A stretch of DNA of 64,000 nt from Plazaster borealis (Eukaryota; Echinodermata; Asteroidea; Forcipulatida; Labidiasteridae), in NCBI GenBank assembly GCA_021014325.1, contig CM037472.1, forward strand, positions 38,526,234 through 38,590,233. The letters run 5' to 3'. Both the position numbers and the translations under genes were made by a program. This document shows positions 11,911-23,033 of this stretch, one piece after another (position 1 is the stretch's first letter; the number at the start of each line of letters is the position of its first letter). The notes beneath the pieces are model-generated. The model made no database searches, was not told the DNA's origin, and saw only the letters and a program-made list of their open reading frames with translations.

Positions 11911-12725
11911 CTAGTTTTAGTTTTACCTGCATGGTTTGTTTAATTATTCGACTCAATTTGTACAGAATATAAATCAAATCTCATAAAAGTTAACAATAAT
12001 TTTATCAAAATGAACATCATCATGACAAAGATGCTGAATTGAACACTAACTTATTCAGCCAAATACTATGATTTTATTTGTTTAAATAAATTACTATTTT
12101 AGGTCATTATATAAGTGAATTCGTCCATCACCATCAGGAGGATCAAGGGTTACAACTATCCCAACTACATTGTCATCAGTAGTCTCTTCACAAATCAAAA
12201 CAAAACATGTTGATCTTGTGAAATGTGAAGTCCATTTATTATCCATCATTGGATAGGTAAGAAATAAGCAATCCCTCTTGAAAACAGGTATTCTGTATTA
12301 ACAGCATCAGTATTAAACTTAACAAGACTAGGCCTTATGTTTTTGACCATCCTTTGCATCATAATTCCCCACAAAACACAAACGATATTGTTAGCTTCCA
12401 TTTTGTTTAAAATTCACAAAACAAGTGAAGTTAATGATGCATGCAAGCACACACAGGAAAACACAGTACAATGTTTCAGTTTTACCTTGCAGACAGCCAC
12501 GTTTGGAGATCCGATCCTCATTCACCTTAATGTTCCATGGCAGTAGAAACTACTTCTAATTAGGACACAAACCTGCCTTCTAAATCGACTAAAAAACACC
12601 AGTAACAAAGCGGACATCTGCAGTCTGGACGTCCGAATCAGTCGCCATATTTTTCGCTTTATATCGAAATGTCAAAAGGCAAATGTGTCTGTTTTGGGTC
12701 AATCTAAATAGCGCCCTCAATTATT

Positions 12726-13052
12726 TCTCTTGCGCGTGACGTGGGGCTGCGTCTTGGGCTTGGTTTGGGCGGAACTCTCGAATCTGTCTGCCAGATGGTA
12801 TGCATCCACGCCCTTCTCAATCCTTATTTCAGAAGTAGGGTTGGACATTATTTCATTCTCCAAAAAATATTCCATGAAATGTACTTTAGATGTTCTCTTG
12901 CGCGTGGGGCTGCCTCTTGGGCTTGGTTTGGGTGCAACTGCTCTCGATCGTGTCTGTCTGCGCATCCACACCCTTCTCAATCTTTATTTTAGAAGTAGAG
13001 TTGAACATTATCTCATTCTCTTAAAACATTCCATGAAATGTACTTTAGATGT
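12726..13052 (+). repeat. Two-unit tandem repeat (168 and 159 bp)
   Basis: Units 12726-12893 and 12894-13052 both run from TCTCTTGCGCGTG to ATGTACTTTAGATGT with indels (the first has GACGTGG and CAGATGGTATG). Apparent open frames across it are a by-product. Confidence 0.88.
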
Positions 13053-14083
13053 GGACCGGGGGATGGGTGGGGGCTTATAACTATTTGTCCAACAATTTTG
13101 AAGAGGATGCCAGCTATCGCGATAGTGCTGTGATTTTCAAACAGTTATTATTTACGGGGCTTAGGCCTAAGTGGCACATGAGTAATAAGCCCGTTCAATA
13201 CGGGAATTTTCCCATTCATCACAGTCGATCCATGCTACTTATTCTGCCAGCCCCCACACACCAATCCCATACATGCCCCACTTGTTAGGGCAGTATTTAC
13301 AAGAAAAGATAATTAAAAAAGGGAACAAGAAAGGAGCCAACTAATTAGCCCATCCCACTGGAGCTTGACAAATTCAAAAGTTTTATAACTAACCACAAAA
13401 TGTCTCTTTCTGAAACTTGCCACTAACAGTGCACCAACCGTAGAGTTGAATCACGATTTGATGCCAAAGACGTCAGAAGTTTTGCGAGGTATAAATCAAC
13501 TTTATTCAGCAATAAACCAGATTAAGGTTCCAGCCAAATACCATGTCGTGTATACTATCTTTAACTGGTATCCTGCTTTATTTTGCTTGCAGAAATTTGT
13601 TAAGAAATAATTTGCTGCTCAAGCAGCTCTTTCAAATTGGGCCTAGATGTGAAGGCTGCCGACCGTGTGAGCTCATTGGTGATGACGAGAAAACGAACCC
13701 CACGAGCGCCCTCTGCTGTGTGTAGCAGAGTAGACTAAAACTCCTCAGATGCGGGCGGTGTGGTTGTGCAACAAACCGTGTCCGAATCGGGCAGCTGCGG
13801 CTGTTGCTAGTTGCTATGTGCCCCTCTTAAGCCACAGCCGTAGCCACAGTCGTAAAAGTAAAGCCCAAAAGCGCCCAATCAAAAGGTAACGACGTTTGGA
13901 GCCGTGCACTCGATCCACTTGTCATCAAAACATGCCTTACGGATATCTTTATCGGGACCGTTTGTACCCACCCAGCTTCGGTCATTGTGAAGCAGGTGCA
14001 TGACCTTTGACCCCAGGAGTGGCACTTGATGTCATTCCACATAATATAATACATCTCTCTCCCCTCCCCTGCTCCCCGGCCAT

Positions 14084-15469
14084 CAGCGGCGTAGCTAGGA
14101 ATTTTTCGGTGTGGGGGGGGGGCACAGGGGGGGGGCATTGCTTCCAAGTGGGGGGGGGGGGGCAGGGAGAATGGGTGTGTCAGTGATGGGGGTCATGTAC
14201 TCCTAGCCCTAGAACTATGAGGTTTGATCCGCTATCGTCTCCACGAACCTCATAGAGTGCCATGTACAAAATCCTATTAGAAACTTGTTGCCCTTCACAT
14301 TTAAATGCACCTGGAGTTCTCTTTTGAAACCGGATCTCGCGAAAATTAGGCTCTACGTGTTTTTTGTTCTCACAGTGAGCTCGGCGCGGGTCCAGAAAAT
14401 CCACTCCTCAAAAAAAAAGTTAAAATCTCACTGTTTTTCAGAATCCTCGCCTTCCGGTAGCATTATGGCCGCCGTAATCGCTGGTATGGTAACGATAACC
14501 AACGGTTCATGTACAAAACATTGGTTTATTTGGGCCATCGTTGCGCGTGCGCGTAGCATAACTTTTTGGCCTCTGGCAACCAACGGCTTATGTTTATACA
14601 CGTGCAACCTCGTTCCCATGGTGTACGATCTCGCCACCCCATTTTGTTTTCTTTCCCAGAATGCCTTGCTCGATTATACACCCTGGGGTGCGTTTTGGCG
14701 GCGGTAACCAAAAACTGTTTCGGTTGTTGGTTGTTGGTTCTGCTGTTCAGACTGAACGATAACCGAGTTGTGAGCTCGGTTACCGTTTTGGTTATGACGT
14801 CAGAAACAATTATTGGTTACAGCCGCCAAAACGCACCCCTGGAAGTGTGAAACGAATAGTAGCCCACATTTGGCTATTTTAATTATTCCTGTGGTTGATC
14901 CATTCTGTTTTAGAGACTACGCAGAGCGCGCTGTCAAAATACGCATCAAGTCATAGAGCAACTGGCATGGCCCCGGCCTCCCATTCTTTTTCGATCTTGT
15001 GATACGTCTAACTGTATGCAGTTTAGGGAGACCATGTAAAAACATGGTTTATTTGAATGTATTGCGTTGCATTTTTACACGCGTTCTACGTGCATTTTTA
15101 CGCGCGTACTAAGAGCCCGACAAGCGCCCTACACACAAGCGCTCGATTGTAATTAACAAGCGTGCACGCAAATCAGTCACTTTTGGGAGCCAATCAGCGT
15201 TGATTTTCAGTGTTTCCCTCCCAGGGGTTAGTGGTGAGAGGTATCGATACGGCGCGCTGCCCATGGTAGCGAGGCTGGATAAGCAGTGCCATGAAATTGG
15301 GCCCAGTTGGTGTGCTGCACGCTACGCTGGTAAACGATAACCCATTCTTATAACTTTCTTTTTGTGTAGGCACTATTGCAATTTTTTCATGGGGGGGCAC
15401 CTGGGGGGCACTGGAAACTTGTGGGGGGCACGTGCCCCCCCCCAGGCACCCCCCGTGGCTACGCCGCTG
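14084..15469 (+). mobile_element. hAT-type element with 8-bp target duplication (7 of 8 matching)
   Basis: Ends CAGCGGCGTAGCTAGG and CCGTGGCTACGCCGCTG are inverted repeats, each followed internally by G-rich tracts. Flanks CCGGCCAT (14076-14083) and CCGGCCAA (15470-15477) make a near-perfect 8-bp duplication, the hAT signature. The 1,386-bp interior has no transposase and contains other repeats, including the hairpin at 14684-14846. Confidence 0.83.
14684..14846 (+). mobile_element. Hairpin MITE (GGGTGCGTTTTGGCGG) with paralogous empty site
   Basis: Arms GGGGTGCGTTTTGGCGGCGGTAACC and GGTTACAGCCGCCAAAACGCACCCC pair. The flanking sequence (CTTTCCCAGAATGC...CTCGAT / CTGGAAGTGTGA) recurs uninterrupted at 43168-43210, an empty site. 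Confidence 0.75.
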
Positions 15470-16693
15470 CCGGCCAACACTCTCCCCTCCCCTCCCCTCC
15501 TCCACGAAAACAAACCTCCGCTCTATACGTGTGCAAGATGTTCACAAGTTCACTGTTTGCTGTTGTCATTAACAAGTTCACTATATTTGCAGGTCGGGTT
15601 CGGTCAGCTACGTAGACCCAACACAGGTATTTTTTTCTTCTTTAAACTTATTCTCAAGAGCAAATTAAATAAAATCCCGCAGGCACAACTGGCCTTGATG
15701 AGAAATTATTCAAGCATGCAGAAACCACCCCCGTTGTTGACACCAGGGTGCGAGCTCGGGACTCTTTCGTCTTCTCAAAAAGTCACAACGACCGAGGAAC
15801 CACTGCGTATACCAACACAACAATCCCGGGCGCTGCGATCCAGATATTCCGGTTTCCTGCAGACTGTCCACAGGCGAAATTTACCTTTCGTGCGATCTGG
15901 AGACTTCCAAAAACAGGTGAGGATTTGCAGACATAACGAGGGGCTTATACCTGCTTAATTGCTGAACTTTAAAGCCGATGTGAAAAGCATTCCACGCAAT
16001 ATAATTCGTATTGTCAAGTAATGATCACACACTAGCCATAATTCCATTAGACTGAACATCCTACAGACTTCTTATGATAAATACCTATTAATGCTCATTG
16101 AACAATTAAATACTAGAGCTCGAGTGTTTCTCACCCGACAAAAACTACGTTCGGGAACGCATATAAGCATAATCTTTTACAATAAAACATGCATGCTCCT
16201 TAACAGTGGCGTAACTAGACATTTTCATTTGGGGGGGGGGGCAAGTGGGGGGGGCAAGTGGGGGCAAGTGGGGGCAAAGATTAAAATTTTTTGGGGGGCC
16301 AAAGAGTTAGTGCAAGATTATCATTAAATATGTTAACTGATAGTTGATACACACCAGCTGATACACACCAATGCAGTTCTAAAACAGTCTACATAGTTTG
16401 CAGGTAACAAAAGATTGCAAAAACAACCAAATCTTAGAGAACTTGTCATTTTTATAAGATAAAACTTTTCGACTGTATACAAGGATTAAATTACCAACAG
16501 TGATTACCAAGTATCAATTAAGAGTTGTGCACGGTATTCTCAAATTAGGCTCTGTGAGTACTAATTAAATTATTGTTTGTATGCTTTATTTCAGTGTAAA
16601 TACCCAAAACATAATAATTGTGACAAGTGTAAAGCCATTAAAAAAAATCAAAATCAAAATACAGGATTGAAATTGTGGGTGTAATTATAATAA

Positions 16694-16921
16694 TCACATT
16701 TGTGTGCTTGTCAGGGCACTTGTGCTACTAGCGCTCCCAGTATTACTAACAGATACATCTTCTTCGAAATTCTCCTCGGCGGAATTCTCGGATGCAGGGT
16801 CCATGCAATACTCTGATGGTACCACATAAGAATCATAATCTTCTGTAGTTTCCCGTCTCTGCCTCTTAGGTGTTGGAGCACGAGGCAAAGACGGGCGCTT
16901 TGATATGGAGAAGAAAATTGT
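16694..16921 (-). pseudogene. N-terminal transposase-like remnant in the hAT element
   Basis: Minus strand reads through KRPSLPRAPTPKRQRRETTE, followed by an acidic, Ser-rich stretch ending near 16694. A basic patch followed by an acidic linker resembles the start of ZMYM/TTF-type hAT-related proteins, but no zinc finger or catalytic region is present. The assignment is weak and relies on its position inside a hAT element. Confidence 0.35.
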
Positions 16922-17014
16922 CTAAGCTACCTTTTTTCGCTGGCGATTTTGCTGTTTAAATCTCCCTGTTGTGCATCTGAGTACAATGTGTTTACGGAGC
17001 TATTGGTCTGCGTT

Positions 17015-17391
17015 CAGGGCCCAATTTCATGGCTCTGCTTACCGTGGAATTCTGCGCTTACGCCCAGGGCCCAATTTCATAGAGCTGCTAAGCACAAAAT
17101 TTTGCTTAGCATGAAATTTCTTCCTTGATAAAAACAGGATTACCAACCAAATTTCTATGTGTTGCATATTTCTTGTTACTGGTATTCAGCTGTTGTTTGC
17201 TTATCCTGAAAATCACATGGAAATTTGGTTGGTAATCCTGTTTTTATCAAGGAAGAAATTTCATGCTAAACAAATTTTTGTGCTTAGCAGCTCTATGAAA
17301 TTGGGCCCAGCTGCGTCCCATATAAATACACACGTTACAATGCGCGTCAGCGCAGAATTATTTGGTAAGCAGTGCCATGAAATTGGGCCCA
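17015..17391 (+). mobile_element. Hairpin MITE (GGGCCCAATTTCAT family) with a second one nested inside
   Basis: The outer arms GGGCCCAATTTCATGGCTCTGCTTACC and GGTAAGCAGTGCCATGAAATTGGGCCC pair. Inside lies 17065-17310, whose arms (GGGCCCAATTTCATAGAGCTGCTAAGCA and a long TTCTTCCTTGATAAAAACAGG segment) pair over roughly 100 bases each. Related copies are at 807-1003, 30740-30905, 33268-33405 and 53641-55864. Confidence 0.8.
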
Positions 17392-17718
17392 GACCACCAC
17401 GTATTAAACTGAACTTTGTGACTTCCTGCACTCTCTCTTGTAACCGCAAAACCACAACATACATTTACCGCCAATACGATCGCGCGCACGTTCCCATGCA
17501 TTTGTCGGCATGACTGCGTTGTATTCCACATACTGATATGAATAAAAGTTTTTACTTTTTACGGCAGCATTTTATGCAGCCTTAAACGATTTATATATTA
17601 TAAGAATATACTTTTCTGTGATTTCATAAGGGGGGGGCAAGAGGGGGGGGGGGCAAGGGTTCTGAGCGGGGGGACGCAGGCCCCCCTGCCCCCCTCTGGT
17701 GACGCCACTGCTCCTTAA

Positions 17719-18055
17719 AGGCCCTGTACACTATTGGTAAGATCGAAAAACACAAAATGTTCACAGATTCACACACAGCTTACATGATTTAAAGTAAGTA
17801 ATGATTGAGAGGGTTCCTTAAAATATTTCTGCCTAAAATGCTATCGTTTCTGAGAATGAGTTAAACAATAGTTTTTATCACGCGCGATATTTTGAAAAAA
17901 CAGAAAACACATAAGGTCTCTTTTCACTATTTTCTCGTGACCTCGATGACGAATTGAGCTCAAACTTTCACAGGTTTGTTTGTTCATGCATATATGTTGA
18001 ATCACAAAAAATGTGGACACTGATTTTGAGCTGTTACCAAAAGTGTACAATACCT
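17719..18055 (+). mobile_element. TTAA-type MITE inserted in a hAT target duplication
   Basis: TTAA (17715-17718) then AGGCCCTGTACACTATTGGTAA to TTACCAAAAGTGTACAATACCT|TTAA. The left TTAA is the last four bases of the 8-bp duplication (CTCCTTAA) of the hAT-like element at 16204-17710, so this MITE landed afterwards or at the same hotspot. Confidence 0.8.
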
Positions 18056-18139
18056 TTAAAAACCCCTTAACTGCGGGAACTCCATAGACTATACTTAAAT
18101 CCTTGAAGGGTCCAAAAGATCATACCACACCATCCAATA

Positions 18140-18500
18140 TATATTTAAAATGTTTTCTGTGCATTTCCGATGATATTTTACATATAAGAGACTTCTTTAC
18201 ATGCCAAGCAATTGTCTATAATTATTTGAGTTAATTAATTACCCAGTAATTGATTTATTTCCCTAATTAGCTAACCTTTTACGGGCGTGGAAACACTCCC
18301 ACTTTATCCCGAAGGACAAAAGGGCCAATATTTCTAAATATTAATAAATATGTGCATTTCTCAATAATTTCTACATCTAAGTGTCTTCTTTACATGCCCA
18401 GCTATTGTCTGATATTATTTGAGTCATTTAGCAACCAGTAATTGGTATATTTCTCTAATTATCTAAGTTCTCAATGGCATGGCAATGCCTCCCCAAGTCA
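18140..18500 (+). repeat. Two-unit tandem repeat upstream of gene 1
   Basis: TTCTTTACATGCC(A/C)AGC(A/T)ATTGTCT...ATTATTTGAGT...CCAGTAATTG occurs at about 18190-18260 and 18385-18450, about 200 bases apart. Function unknown. Confidence 0.7.
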
Positions 18501-18574
18501 TTAGACTTTGGGGAAATTACTTAAATAGTGATTGCGTGGAATGATTAATTGGCCCCTCCCCTTGGGGTTAAAAA

Positions 18575-18796
18575 ATGCACCGTTAAGGTGAAGTCACGTG
18601 ACATTTGATGACGTCATTATAATAAGACCTCACTTTTTGGATGTATCACATCCCGGGTCATGCAAGGTTTCAGTTTGATTGTGCATTTCTTTCTGTACAT
18701 AGATCTTGTAAAACTGCACCCTTAAGGGTGACGTCATGTGTTATTTGATGACCTTATCGTGATGTGACCTCAAATTATAGATGTAACACATCCCGG
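18575..18796 (+). promoter_or_regulatory. Two-unit repeat carrying full TGACGTCA palindromes upstream of gene 1
   Basis: Two diverged units (about 18575-18652 and 18710-18796) share a frame of GTGA(C)GTCA...TTTGATGACG...GATGTA(T/A)CACATCCCGG. Perfect TGACGTCA sits at 18609-18616 and 18729-18736, 270-390 bases before the likely start site. This is the CRE consensus bound by CREB/ATF factors. A relative lies at about 29448-29640 in the intron before SRCR1, so it may simply be a dispersed repeat. Role inferred. Confidence 0.4.
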
Positions 18797-18993
18797 CTTG
18801 AATAACTGATTTATGTATAATTTCAAGCTCTGCCTTGGGCGTTACAGCTCATGGATAAGCCATCAAATTTTATGAAGTAACTTCAAAGAGTATGCTGCAA
18901 CGATAATTTTCATAATCAATCACTCAGCTAATAACAAACTCATCTGCGCTAAAAGCAGTCATTTGATGAGGAGGTTTACCGAGCACTCTCGTC

Positions 18994-19003
18994 GTTATAT
19001 ATG
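18994..19003 (+). promoter_or_regulatory. TATA-like box of gene 1
   Basis: GTTATATATGA sits about 70 bases before the gene 1 start codon. The block from here through the start codon is nearly identical in the gene 3 copy (about 59911-59994), including a pyrimidine-rich segment and CAGAGAGTGGTAGAAACT just upstream of ATG. This makes it the likely core promoter and 5' UTR. No transcript start was observed. Confidence 0.5.
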
Positions 19004-19071
19004 ACTGTCTTTCCGTTTCCTCTCCATAAATAATTCTTGCAGAGAGTGGTAGAAACTAACATCTGTTCAGT

Positions 19072-19111
19072 ATGCTCTGTGTGTTGGTTCTAATGCTGAT
19101 AGCAGTAAGAG
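19072..19111 (+). CDS. Gene 1 exon 1: signal-peptide exon of SRCR-type receptor
   Basis: This small coding exon opens with ATG at 19072 and encodes MLCVLVLMLIAVRG, a hydrophobic leader ending at a phase-1 donor (AGA G|GTAAGT). That is typical of secreted or type-I membrane proteins in which the leader sits alone in exon 1. Joined in phase 1 to the acceptor at 29900 it reads on into Gly-Tyr-Asp-Leu and the first SRCR domain. The same exon, splice site, 5' leader and TATA-like box recur at 59992-60031, and that conservation supports function. A TATA-like stretch lies about 70 bases upstream. Linker exons between 19111 and 29900, as found in gene 2, may exist but I did not identify any. The leader is seen in sequence; the join is inferred. 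Confidence 0.72.
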
Positions 19112-19199
19112 GTAAGTTTGTATTGTCAGTTTATATATCAGTGATTTAGTTTTTGTAGCTCCATGTCCACAAATGGTGTTTTCTGGACTTTGATAATAC

Positions 19200-19440
19200 A
19201 CGATCAGGTGGGATGGTTGGTTGTTGGGCTGGCTTTGGTAATGGTTTGCAGTTGGGTAGATGTGGATTTGGTTAAGGGCTTGTAGTTCGGTAGGCGGGTT
19301 GGTTTTGCGGTATGGTTAGGGGTACTTATGTTGGGTAGAGGTGGCTTGGTATTGGTAAGGATGTGTGGTTGAGTGATCGATATGGATAGGTTTGGTTATT
19401 AAGGATTTGTAGTTGAGTAGAGGTAGGTTGGTTGACAACT
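19200..19440 (+). repeat. Intron 1 GT-rich minisatellite, copy 1
   Basis: Strand-asymmetric G/T-rich sequence built on variants of TTTGTAGTTGGGTAGAGGTGG and GGTTTGGTTA. The homologous array is at 60120-60385 and differs in unit number and spacing. Strand-skewed arrays of this kind can form G-rich secondary structure; no function is shown. Confidence 0.7.
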
Positions 19441-20385
19441 ATGAGGTTATAACCAGTGTGGTTTATTTCATTTTGTTTAGATGTATTTTGATAAGGCTGT
19501 GCACCTTTTTACTGTCACCATGTCTGTCTGTGATGGTCTTTTCCCAGCAGAAATCTTTAAGAGTGTTGATCTTAGATAGCCTTTAACGTCTCAGACGAGC
19601 CATCGCCTGTTTTCAGTCATACAACCTCTCCATTTATTTATCTTTTTTGAAAAAAGAAATCCTTGAAGAGCGGCTATAAGATGCTCTTAGACATTTAGTT
19701 TTTGTGTTATTCCCAATAGATAAAGTCCACAAGAAATGTACAAAAAATATTATGAGTCCCTCTTACAATAAACAGGGTAAACATGTCTTTTCTCCGAAAC
19801 ACTACCAGCCCGAAATCTGAAAAACGCGAGATCAAACAAACCACGTGACAAAGGACTCATGATGTCAGCGGTGGCTAGTTTGTTTGGACCTGATCAACAC
19901 GTCCGTGAATGTGAGTCTTCAAAGTCGATCCAACAGGAATATAATCAGCAACCCCAATGTTCAACAGATTTGTGATTTGGGGATTTTATTTCTTTGAGGC
20001 AAGGCGATTCCGCAGCTCGGCTTGATTTTGAGTATACATCGATCTACACGTCAAACGTTGTACATAGATCTACATTGTACACTAAATAAACCTTGTCAGT
20101 GTAATGAGGATATTCGGCGCTTGCAACTCCGAAGATCATTATTATAGCCTATAATAATTCATTTATGTTTGATTCATCACGACGTGAAGCGTTCGGTGAA
20201 GCGTGACCAATATTGGCAGCTGGATAAAAAGTTCATTGCTTGGTTCATGACAGTTGTCAATGTCTGTTTGTACCTGTATAAATGATCAAAATTGTTGATT
20301 TTAGAATATGCTCCGACAATGATGCAGGCCTGCACAACGATGGCTTCGCCATGTGCCTTTTCTTGGCATGAAAAGCTTCGTTTAA

Positions 20386-20656
20386 AGGCACTGTCATTAC
20401 TCAAAATATATAAGAGCATAAAAACTTACTTGGTAACGAGCAACGGAGAGCTGTTGATAGTATAAAACATTGTGAGAAACGACTCCCTGTGATGAAGTAA
20501 CGTAGTTTTTGAGAAAGAGGTAATTTCTCACTAAAATAATAAAAGACTTCTTGCAAGAAGCCTGTTATTCCTATCTGAAAGCACCAAGGGATACATCAAG
20601 TGATACACCAAGTGAGAACACTGGTCTTTGACCATTACCAAACGTGTTCAGTGCCT
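20386..20656 (-). mobile_element. TTAA-type MITE (AGGCACTG family), absent from duplicate copy
   Basis: Ends are AGGCACTG...CAGTGCCT flanked by TTAA on both sides. The paralogous site at about 62250 reads CTTCGTTTAAGCAAAG with no insert, giving a perfect empty site and proving a TTAA target duplication. This is a non-autonomous DNA element consistent with Kolobok or piggyBac-like transposases; the superfamily is inferred. Confidence 0.85.
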
Positions 20657-21557
20657 TTAAGCAAAGATCATCCTTTATTACTATTATTATTATTTTTTTT
20701 TGGTGATTCAAAACCAGTCCCTAAAACTCCTTCCCGTGCGGGATGGTATCTGAGATCCCTTCTCAAGACTGTCAATAGCTGACAGGGATTGCATACCGAT
20801 CGAGTCTCAACCAAGACATGATCGTTGGCGAATGTCAAGTAGGGGGCGGGGGTAGTTTGAAGGGGAGGACAGACATTCAGACACTAATCATAAAGTTATA
20901 ATACTTTCCACCAATTTATCAGAAGAAAAATTCAAACTGATGTGCGTGTCATTTGGATTGCTGTTTTATTCTTACAATATTGGGCAATGTTGAAAATGTC
21001 GGCTAGTTAAGCTGTTTTGAGCAAATGATCCACATTTTTTTGAAACTGGTTGTGGCAGCCATCTTGTGCTCCCCCAATCTAATCAATGTAAACCAAACCG
21101 AGGGTTGAAGGAAATAATAGTATAGGCATGCAGGATGCTTTTTGAAGGGCAAGGTGGCATTTGTTGTTTTTTCTTTGGTGCAAAAAGTGCTTAAAAACTT
21201 TAATCCTGTGCAACAATAAATTGTCGTATGCACTAAGTCTCTTTGCTGATGAAAAAGTGTAATCTATGTCCCTTGCACTATGCTAAGAGCGAATACTTGT
21301 AGGCCCAGGGGAAGGGTGTAGGCTGACCTAATAAAAGGGAAGGAGACCTGATGATTTTTCTGTAGTAAGAAATAATGTGACTGACATTGGAGCATATGAA
21401 AACGCGGAAAACAGCATGGACTGTGAGGCAATAGTAGTCTCATGTTTGAATCAACGTAGTCAAACAAGTTCGGAATAGCACTGTTTACTCGAGGGGCAGG
21501 ACAACATTCGGGAGGAATTGTTGAGCCAGTCAGCCAGAGAGGAATGGGGAATGTTAA

Positions 21558-21887
21558 AGGCACTGAACACGTTTGGAAATTGTCAAAGACCAGCGTTCTT
21601 ACTTGGTGTAGGCCTATCCCAACATATGCATAAAATAACAAGCCTGTGAAAATTTGGGCTCAATTGGTCATCGAAGTTGCAAGAAAATGATGAAAGATTT
21701 CAGATAGGAATAAAAACTTCTTGCAAGAAGTTTTTATTATTTTAGTGAGCAATTACCTCTTTCTCAAAAACTACGTTACTTCAGAGGGAGTCGTTTCCTA
21801 CAATGTTTTATACTATCAACAGCTCTCTGTTGCTTGTTACCAAGTAAGTTGTTATGCTAACATTTGTTTTGAGTCATTACCAAAACG
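21558..21887 (+). mobile_element. TTAA-type MITE, 3' end deleted, absent from duplicate copy
   Basis: Begins TTAA|AGGCACTGAACACG and carries the family body (ACTTCTTGCAAGAAGTTTTTAT, TCAGAGGGAGTCGTTTCCTA) but breaks off at CCAAAACG without its last bases. The duplicate at about 63160 reads GAATGTTAAGAAGACC, the empty TTAA site. Confidence 0.8.
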
Positions 21888-22599
21888 AAGACCATCCAAA
21901 GATCGATGAGAGGTTAAACGCAGTTATTATCCAGTTTGGAAGCAACCTTTGAGCAATCATCCGATGCCACTTTATGGATGATGCTCTTTCAATTTGTTCC
22001 AGACCATTGATGCCGTGGAAATTTAATGCAAAATTTAATAAGTGAGTCTACAAGGTTGAAATAAGAAGAGTGTTGATTCCCACTTGGGTTATAAACTGTC
22101 CGTTGTCACGGCATAACTCATCATTTTGTACAAATTATAATTAATTAAAATGTGCCGTGTTGTCTAGCACTCACTGACGATAAAGTTGATGAGAGTGCTG
22201 CACTCTATAATTGACTCGCCCGTGTGGTGTCTTCATAAAGTCCATTGGGACCTGCCTCAAAACACTTATCCTGTTTAAATACGGCCATGTGAGCAAAATA
22301 GATAACGCAAAACAAAAACATACATAAAATTACACACATTTTTGAAGAATTTTCACATAAATCAAATTTAACATCCAACAACTACATTAAGTGTACTAAA
22401 ATGAAATTGAAAGATACAAACAAAATGCTGTTTTTAAATTGTATAAAAATGAAATAAATGAATAAACGTACGAAATAAACCACAGATGGACAGATAAAAA
22501 AATAAAATAAAAAATGAAGAAGAACAAAAAAGAATTGAAGCATTTCATAAATTAAAAAAAAACCTTGTAGAGGGAGAGGGCACACAATACTGCACAGTT

Positions 22600-23033
22600 A
22601 AAAGTGAGGACCGTCATAGATTGTTTTTTGTCAACATAATGTTGATTATAAGCACAATCATCAATTATACAATAAAAGTCACATGTGAAATTGTTTAGTT
22701 GAATTCAGTGTCTACTTGCTGAAAAAGTAGCAAAAAACTGTCACAGTATTTTCACAAGAACGTCAAATCCATCCACAATATAGAGAGGTGATAGCGGGTA
22801 CCAACCGAATCTCTCCCTGGCCGCAGCATTTGCGAAGGGACACCAACAAGAAATCTCATCAATGCATGATTAGTTTCTCAAGTTCAATTTGTTTACTTTT
22901 ATTTACTTATTTTTAAAAAATCCTTTCTCAAAATAGTTTTTACTATCAACAGCTGCAGTGCTTCCCATCAATTTAGTTGATATGGTAATTGATTTTTGGA
23001 GTACATTTACAATCTAGGACCATACCTTTAAGG
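22600..23033 (+). mobile_element. Dispersed DNA-element copy shared by both segmental-duplication copies
   Basis: Homologous to 3840-4310 and to 63823-64000. Because it is in both duplicates it was inserted before the duplication. It ends GACCATACCT|TTAA. Confidence 0.6.

Larger units (their letters stand above)
16204..17710 (+). mobile_element. hAT-type element with perfect 8-bp target duplication
   Basis: Ends CAGTGGCGTAACTAGA and TCTGGTGACGCCACTG are inverted; G-rich subterminal tracts with GGGGGGCAAG occur at both ends. CTCCTTAA is duplicated exactly (16196-16203, 17711-17718). The interior carries a minus-strand coding remnant (16888-16694) and two nested hairpin MITEs (17015-17391 and 17065-17310). 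Confidence 0.9.
18800..22775 (+). repeat. Segmental duplication, copy 1 (gene 1 promoter, exon 1, 5' intron)
   Basis: This block aligns in order and orientation with about 59728-64000. Shared landmarks include the promoter and exon 1, a GT-rich intronic minisatellite, the segment ending in TTTGATTCATCACGACGTGAAG, and a TE ending in a run of AATCCATCCA. Copy 1 carries two TTAA-type MITEs (20386-20656, 21558-21887) missing from copy 2. Copy 2 has about 0.9 kb near 60400-61260 missing here. Confidence 0.88.

Noticed and set aside
12717..13080. Open frames on both strands
   Set aside because: They span a two-unit tandem repeat; openness comes from duplication.
15362..15958. Nearly 200-codon open frame on the plus strand
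   Set aside because: It starts in the G-rich end of a hAT element and crosses its border; no domain resemblance, no splice support.
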